Source: Metridium senile (lineage: Eukaryota; Cnidaria; Anthozoa; Actiniaria; Metridiidae). From it: a stretch of 64,000 nucleotides of DNA. Shown here one piece after another: positions 59,233-64,000 of this stretch. The notes beneath the pieces were generated by a model. That model had not been told where the DNA came from, made no database searches, and saw nothing but the letters and a program-made list of their open reading frames with translations. The DNA lies in the NCBI GenBank assembly GCA_949775045.1, contig OX459095.1, forward strand, positions 33,338,564 to 33,402,563. Direction: 5' to 3'. Within the stretch, counting starts at the first letter, position 1; each line of letters starts with the position of its first letter. Made by a program: the position numbers and the translations under genes.

Positions 59233-59365
59233 AAATGTAATTGAACAGATATGTAATAAGTGTGAATACTTTAACACTGTTGATGACATAGTAAGATTAA
59301 CAGATATATGGACAGTTGAACAAGCACAAAGAGTTATGGATATTATTTTGAAATATAGTTCTTAG

Positions 59366-59636
59366 TGTAATGATAGTTCTTAATGTTTACATTGAGTAGT
59401 AATAAATAGTTGCCAAAGTAAATGGTACAATCTTGTTATGCATGATTCTATTTATTTCAAATTTCTGATTTACTGAAATATGACTTCTTCTGTCAGGTTT
59501 AATGTTCTAAACAAAACAAAGCAAATAGAAGCATCGTCTTAAAGGAATACAATTAAAACCACTAAATTGCAACCTAGTTGTGAATTGCTTACAACCGCAG
59601 TCTCCAAGGTTTTATTAATAAAACTCTCCATCCAGG
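59366..59636. other. Non-coding 3' flank of the helicase gene
   Basis: AT-rich, with AATAAATAG (59400) as a possible poly(A) signal. No gene. Confidence 0.4.
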
Positions 59637-59638
59637 TA

Positions 59639-59871
59639 CACCTACTTGCAGTAATTAAGGTTGTCATATGGAAATAGAACATTTGTCACAAAGAAAATAG
59701 AATATTTGTGATTGGTGTGAAAGGAATTAATTACAAGACAAAAGAGAGAGTTGAGCTTGAGTGATCTTCTTTTGTCTTTTAATCAATTCTTATCCTACTA
59801 AATGACAAATGTTCTATTTTCTTTGTGACAAATGTTCTATTTCCATATGACAACCTTACTGCAAGTAGGTG
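59639..59871. mobile_element. Foldback MITE, copy B (CACCTACTTGCAG family)
   Basis: Second copy of the 13744-13970 MITE. It starts CACCTACTTGCAGTAATTAA and ends TGCAAGTAGGTG, flanked by TA (59637-59638, 59872-59873). Confidence 0.85.
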
Positions 59872-59873
59872 TA

Positions 59874-60493
59874 TATAAATACATTAAAATAAAATGCTCT
59901 TGACCAATCGGTGTGCAAGAAAATAATATGTAACTCTTGATATGTAACCTAAGCAACATATTTAAAAAAGCTAGGCATTGTGATTTTATATAGCATGCAC
60001 ACATTCAAATGTACATATCTTGATCATGTTTACATCAGAAAACTTCATTGCAATTCACATAATTTAATTTAAATAGTCTGTTGCATAGATTTGGTTCATC
60101 CAAAGGGCACAACACTGTTTCTGATTTGATATTTATTGATTAATTGATATATATTAAATTATGATATACTATTTACATTAATTCGCTTTATATATGGGCG
60201 ATACATATTATCCTGCATTATACAATATGTAGCTTCTTAAGATATTAAACTGATAGTATATATTAATTTTATTCAGCATAATAGCTAATCAGCATAATTA
60301 TTATGATATATTATTTGCCAATTGATTAATATAAAAAATATTATTTGTACACATTATTCTTCAAGATTCTTACATTCTGATATGCAGAGTTGTGTTAAGA
60401 TATTTTTCATTTTGCTTTGCCCACTTACATGAAATCTCCTGAATGCTTAGAGATAATAAAATTATACAATGAATTTAATATAAAGAATGAGTT
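59874..60493. other. Non-coding AT-rich DNA, convergent intergenic region
   Basis: Very AT-rich spacer between the 3' ends of the RecQ (+) and DUF6589 (-) genes. No gene. Confidence 0.5.
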
Positions 60494-63082
60494 TCATTCA
60501 TTTGATTCACTGTCACTGTTGTCTTCATCTGAATCAATTGGGTATAGATTTGAAGATGAAAATTTTCTAACTAGTACTTTCATCGATCTGCGAATATCTG
60601 CCATGTCCAGTTTGGAGATTGGAGATGGAAGTTGATCTGGGAAATCTTTATGCTGTCTTCCAGGCTTTTTAGTGAAAACATCTGCCAGCAGTAGATCACT
60701 TACCATGATGTCAACATCTAACTCTGAGCTCAATGTTGTATGTCCCATTGATAAAGTTGTTGTTTCCATGTGTTTGTCAAAATTGCTCACTACATCATTC
60801 AGCTTAGTCTGTGATCTGGCTATTTTCTGAGCTGTTGTTGGTGTCAAGTTCTTTCCCAAGCTCTCAAACCGGCACTTCAGATTTCGAACTTCATGTTCTA
60901 TTCTTAGGTCACAAGGTATATTTTTTCCTTTTCCTCCAGATGAATTGACATATCGTCCCCATTTGAGCTTCTCTGCCATGCGCTCAGACAGGGTGGCTTT
61001 CACTTGACATAGGTACTTGAAAGCTGTGTATGCATACTTAACTCTGTTGCACTTTCCTTTAAACTTGATTTTAAATAGAAGTAGCAATATCTTCCAACAA
61101 ACTAACTCTCTATCGGCATCTCCCTCTTTGATGCAGTCATTGAACTCTTTAAATATCATCCCAAAAAAGAGTAGTGAGCATGCATAATTAAATACTCCAT
61201 CAGCTTGCAGTAATTGAGTGTTAGGAGTTGGATTAATGTAGTTCTGCCCACTTGTCCATGGAAAGTAGACTTGATCAAGCACTGTAAAATGGATATCAAT
61301 ATCACATATATTACATAAATATGTTTTATGCTGGTATAGCCATTAAAATCTACTGATAACTATGATAATTATAAATTATATATTTATCAAATCAGTACAA
61401 CTTAATTACCCATAAAACTATATTCATGGTAAAGGCCTATAGCTATGTTCAAAATACATTGTAGACATAAATGTTTTACCTCCAGTTCCAGTACTTTTGG
61501 GCGTTTTTTTTTTAGGGGTCTTTGGTTTCTTATCAGCTTCTGAAAGTTTTGTTAAAAATTAGTTATGGTATTTATATATAACAAATAATTTTGCCAAAAC
61601 TAAATTATTAAGTTACCTATGATAATTTCTGCTCTTTCTTTGTTCTTTTGTACATCAGCCAATACATACTCGTCAATAATCTCTCCTGCACAGTTGTACA
61701 GCCAGTTTTCATGTAAACATGGTGGTCTGCTGGGGTCTGGGGGCTTGTGAAGCGTTGGCTTGTCTTCGGGTGTTTTGATACCAAAGTACTTCATTGCAGC
61801 AACTATGCAATGGGCATGGGTGACGTCATCTATGAAGTCACATGTCTAATAAACCAATACGTAGAAATATTATGAACTCATTTATTATATACTTATTTTA
61901 AGCTTGAGGGTTTTGTAAATGTATAATAATCAATTTATTATCAATCATACTGTGCAGTTATATTACAAAACTCTTAAACTAATAGAAATTAGCAAATTAA
62001 ATAATCAGATGCCCACTTGTATAATTTTGATAAGATCGCAACCTTAAATTGCAGTAAGTTATATATAAATTAACCTGATTCATCTCTTTTTTCACTTCCC
62101 CTGTCACACTTGATCTGCAGGTTGCTGATGCCAGCTGGGATAGAGTTCCCATGCCTTTTTTTCCTTTGCTCCATAAATGAATGAACATAACCTAAAACAA
62201 ATTAATAAATAAGCAAATAATTAAGTGTTTCTTTTCATGCACTTAAAGAGGGGGTGGTGGAAACCACACAAAAAAATAGCAAAGCCGCAGTAACGAATAA
62301 AAAAAACGCAAAACCGCAACAAAAATAACATGACACCACATCACCGCAAGCCCCCGGGGCACATACCCGTATAGCAAATATAGGGGAGTACCCCCCGGGC
62401 GCAAGCCCCTCTCCTTAAAGGTGATATATATGTTTATTTGTGATTCTATTTTTGAGTATACACTTTTTTTTAAATTCCAATGTACACATGCATTTAGAAC
62501 CTTACTTTCAGGAATGCCATTTTAGTATGCCAGGATTCTGCAGTGGGAAGGAAACCAGCAAGGCGTGCCTCTCTTGTGGTAGCAGTTCTTCTCAACTTTT
62601 AAACACCATTGGCTCTTTCTTCTGTCAGTTGATCACCACCAAACACAGTTGTCTCTTTACTGTCATTTATGTAGTTGTGGAGGTTTTGAAGAATTTTCAC
62701 CATTCCCTCAGTCGTATTGGAGTTTTCTGGGATTATACCAAGGTTTACATACTCTGTTTTTTGGGTCATTTCCTTAGAATGGAGGTGCTCAATATGGTTT
62801 GGTATGTATTTTCTATAGCCCTCTATACTAGAAATAGTAGATTTTTGGATATTTCTCTCAGAAGTAGAATAGATAGGTTCCTTCTTAATTTACTGCTTTC
62901 ATCGGCAGACACCAAAAATTCTGTCAGCGGTAACTCACTCAAGTTTGCTTGTGGCTTATCATCTGCTAGACTTTCAAAATTTGTTCTTTCTTTAAATGCT
63001 AGAGTGACAAACCAATGTAGATCTTTGTTTTGGTTGTCACACCTTTCATCCCTTGGTTTTATTCGCTTGTCAATATTGTCAC
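60494..63082 (-). pseudogene. DUF6589 protein, putative DDE (Academ-type?) transposase, five exons
   Basis: Exons on the minus strand: 63082-62506, 62191-62075, 61845-61617, 61539-61480 and 61281-60494, all with GT-AG borders and consistent phases. Motifs in order: GDNIDKRIKPRD (Asp), then after a 1-nt shift IEGYRKYIPNHIEH and FGGDQLTEERA (Asp), an in-frame TAA, LAGFLPTAESWHTKMAFLK, KGMGTLSQL, YACSLLFFG, and NIPCDLRIEHEVRN (candidate Glu). This is the DUF6589 signature set, multicopy in cnidarians and fungi. The conserved acidic residues fit an RNase H-fold DDE enzyme. I suspect the Academ superfamily, but that is inference. One shift and one stop suggest recent loss. More upstream exons may lie beyond 63.1 kb. 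Confidence 0.72.
62220..62420. repeat. Repeat inside DUF6589 intron 1
   Basis: CGCAAAACCGCAACAA-like units and a pair of GGGGGCTTGCG / GCGCAAGCCCC inverted motifs around CCCCCGGG. Probably a small inserted repeat; ends not defined. Confidence 0.4.
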
Positions 63083-63224
63083 CTTAAACATTCAAACAAA
63101 ACAAATTGTCACACCGGAATTTTCTATAAGCTGGCCCCCTCCCCCTATAACAGGGTATGTAAATTTCAAGTGACCCGGCCCCTTAATTATTTACTCATTA
63201 TTTTGTTGATACAAAATGGTGGTG
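63083..63224. other. Intron or upstream region of the DUF6589 gene
   Basis: Starts right behind the acceptor of the first identified exon. No further exon recognised. Confidence 0.35.
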
Positions 63225-63494
63225 TTTTCCTGAAGGGGGGGGGGGGGACTCCCTTAGGAAATGGATAGGGGTACTTGGCAGACGGTTTTGAAAATGACTC
63301 TAAAAGGTACGCATAAATTAACCCAGATACTGATTTCAGACGATTTCAGACCCTAAAAGGTACGACCATATTAAAAAAATTTGCAATATGTATAATGTTA
63401 ATTCTGAAATCTGACCCTAAAAGGTATGGTGCCAATTCAAGACCCTAAAAGATCCGTCTAGCACTCCCATCCATTTTCCAAGGGAGTACCCCCC
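63225..63494. repeat. Foldback repeat with CCCTAAAAGGTACG units
   Basis: GGGGGGACTCCCTTAGGAAA at the left pairs inverted with TTTCCAAGGGAGTACCCCCC at the right. Inside, CTAAAAGGTACG-like units recur four times (63299, 63352, 63415, 63441 areas). No coding capacity; a MITE is likely. Confidence 0.65.
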
Positions 63495-64000
63495 ACCCCG
63501 TGGGTGTTTTGAACAAAAAAAAACAATAGATGTAGTATAAACTTGTACAATTTAGCATTACTGTTTTACTTGTATTGTTTGCATTCCAATATTTTAATTT
63601 TTCACCCACCTTCAACTCGTGGGCCCCCAGTAAGGTATTTATAAAAAAGTTTGACCCCCCCTCTCTTGTCAATCTGAAACAGCCTACCCCGCCTTGTTTT
63701 TTCCCTCTCCCCCTCTACATCACTAATGACCGGTCCCTTGCAAGCACAAAATGATTGAATGCCACAACACACCTGCCAATTTAATTGGCTGTTTGGTTTT
63801 AATCCAATGAACCACTTTGTCATCATGATGTTCTGCCAAAGTATCTAAAACATGTGAAGTTTGCTTTTACGATTCACAGATTGCTAGGCTGTGCAAGCGC
63901 GTAAATACCTGTAATGAATTTATAAAAAAAATTCAAGGACACCCTTTGACAACAGTATTAATTATTTATTTATTAACCCATTATTAATGGGTCAACAGAC
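63495..64000. other. Non-coding DNA to window end
   Basis: No supported gene. Pyrimidine-rich stretches near 63655-63720. Confidence 0.45.

Larger units (their letters stand above)
55188..59365 (+). pseudogene. RecQ-like DNA helicase, interrupted by a Crypton-like element
   Basis: Exon 1 is 55188-55693, intron 55694-55970 (GT-AG), exon 2 55971-57034, then a 2.2-kb insertion, then 59235-59365. Without the intron and insertion the coding length is 1701 nt, exactly 567 codons, with one in-frame TAA at 56281. Helicase motifs: I TSYGKS (usual TGxGKS), Ia SPLLSL, II DEAHC (the RecQ form), III ALTATA, V ATVAFGLG, VI QESGRAGRDGR, followed by the RecQ zinc cluster (CRRHFIL...CCDIC). A C-terminal helical piece lies beyond the insertion (VIEQICNKC onward). 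RecQ helicases unwind 3'-5' in recombination and repair. Its place between RAG1-like and DUF6589 genes suggests a transposon-borne helicase. Only the stop and the insertion disable it, so decay is mild. Confidence 0.85.

Noticed and set aside
62440..63087. 215-codon plus-strand open frame
   Set aside because: It is the antisense of the DUF6589 exon at 63082-62506, whose minus-strand motifs and splice sites are convincing.

Overview
The window is repeat-rich, AT-rich eukaryotic DNA with spliced genes. GT-AG introns can be placed in a GPCR gene, a RecQ-like helicase, a DUF6589 gene and a tyrosine-recombinase gene. The mix of Ngaro-type YR retrotransposon, BEL/Pao, IS3EU-like, Crypton-like, RAG1-like and DUF6589 genes, with many foldback MITEs, suggests a non-bilaterian or basal metazoan, most likely a cnidarian. 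That assignment is inference. Only one gene looks like an ordinary host gene, the class A GPCR at 26.3-28.2 kb. Almost everything else recognisable is a transposable element, or a decayed gene of the kind transposons carry. No rRNA, bona fide tRNA or CRISPR array was seen.

Layout. 0-6.3 kb: non-coding, with a tRNA-like (Val, GAC) SINE remnant and one TA-flanked foldback MITE. 6.33-13.35 kb: a DNA transposon with imperfect terminal inverted repeats (termini CACAGGCAGCCC) and a 7-bp target duplication TTTTAAC; nested in it is a nearly complete Ngaro-type retrotransposon (7.21-12.67 kb) with split direct repeats, gag, RT/RNase H and tyrosine recombinase. 15.72-19.74 kb: a 4.0-kb element bounded by TTAA with ~1-kb inverted-repeat arms and an ACACGAGTGA satellite inside. 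20-26 kb: mostly empty, with a possible F-box fragment, a 97-bp tandem duplication, a foldback MITE and a 1.3-kb element. 26.3-28.2 kb: GPCR. 29.2-31.0 kb: relics of a CXC-type cysteine-rich protein and a LINE.

31.63-35.25 kb: an IS3EU-like transposon with long TIRs and 6-bp TSD CTTACC, its first coding exon split by an 800-bp MITE (TSD TAA). 36.11-43.48 kb: a BEL/Pao element with apparently identical 166-bp LTRs and 5-bp TSD GGATC, broken by a second copy of the 1.3-kb element from 23.4 kb. 43.7-46.75 kb: a decayed DEDDh exonuclease gene with a 1.8-kb insertion. 47.3-48.5 kb: a truncated DIRS-like RT fragment. 50.4-55.0 kb: a decayed RAG1-like gene (RAG1-type N-terminal zinc/RING region, then a DDE-type core) split by other elements. 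55.2-59.4 kb: a RecQ-like helicase gene interrupted by an intact tyrosine-recombinase (Crypton-like) transposon. 60.5-63.1 kb, minus strand: a five-exon DUF6589 gene, possibly an Academ-type transposase.

How they may fit together: RAG1-like, RecQ, DUF6589 and exonuclease genes lie within 20 kb, all decayed to a similar degree and each carrying younger insertions. One explanation is a large composite DNA transposon with its own DNA-processing genes (RecQ plus DUF6589 recalls the helicase-encoding Academ lineage). Another is chance nesting of separate elements. The insertions give a relative chronology: old RAG1-like/RecQ/DUF6589/exonuclease layer, then MITEs and 7-bp-TSD elements, then young BEL, Ngaro, Crypton-like and 1.3-kb insertions.
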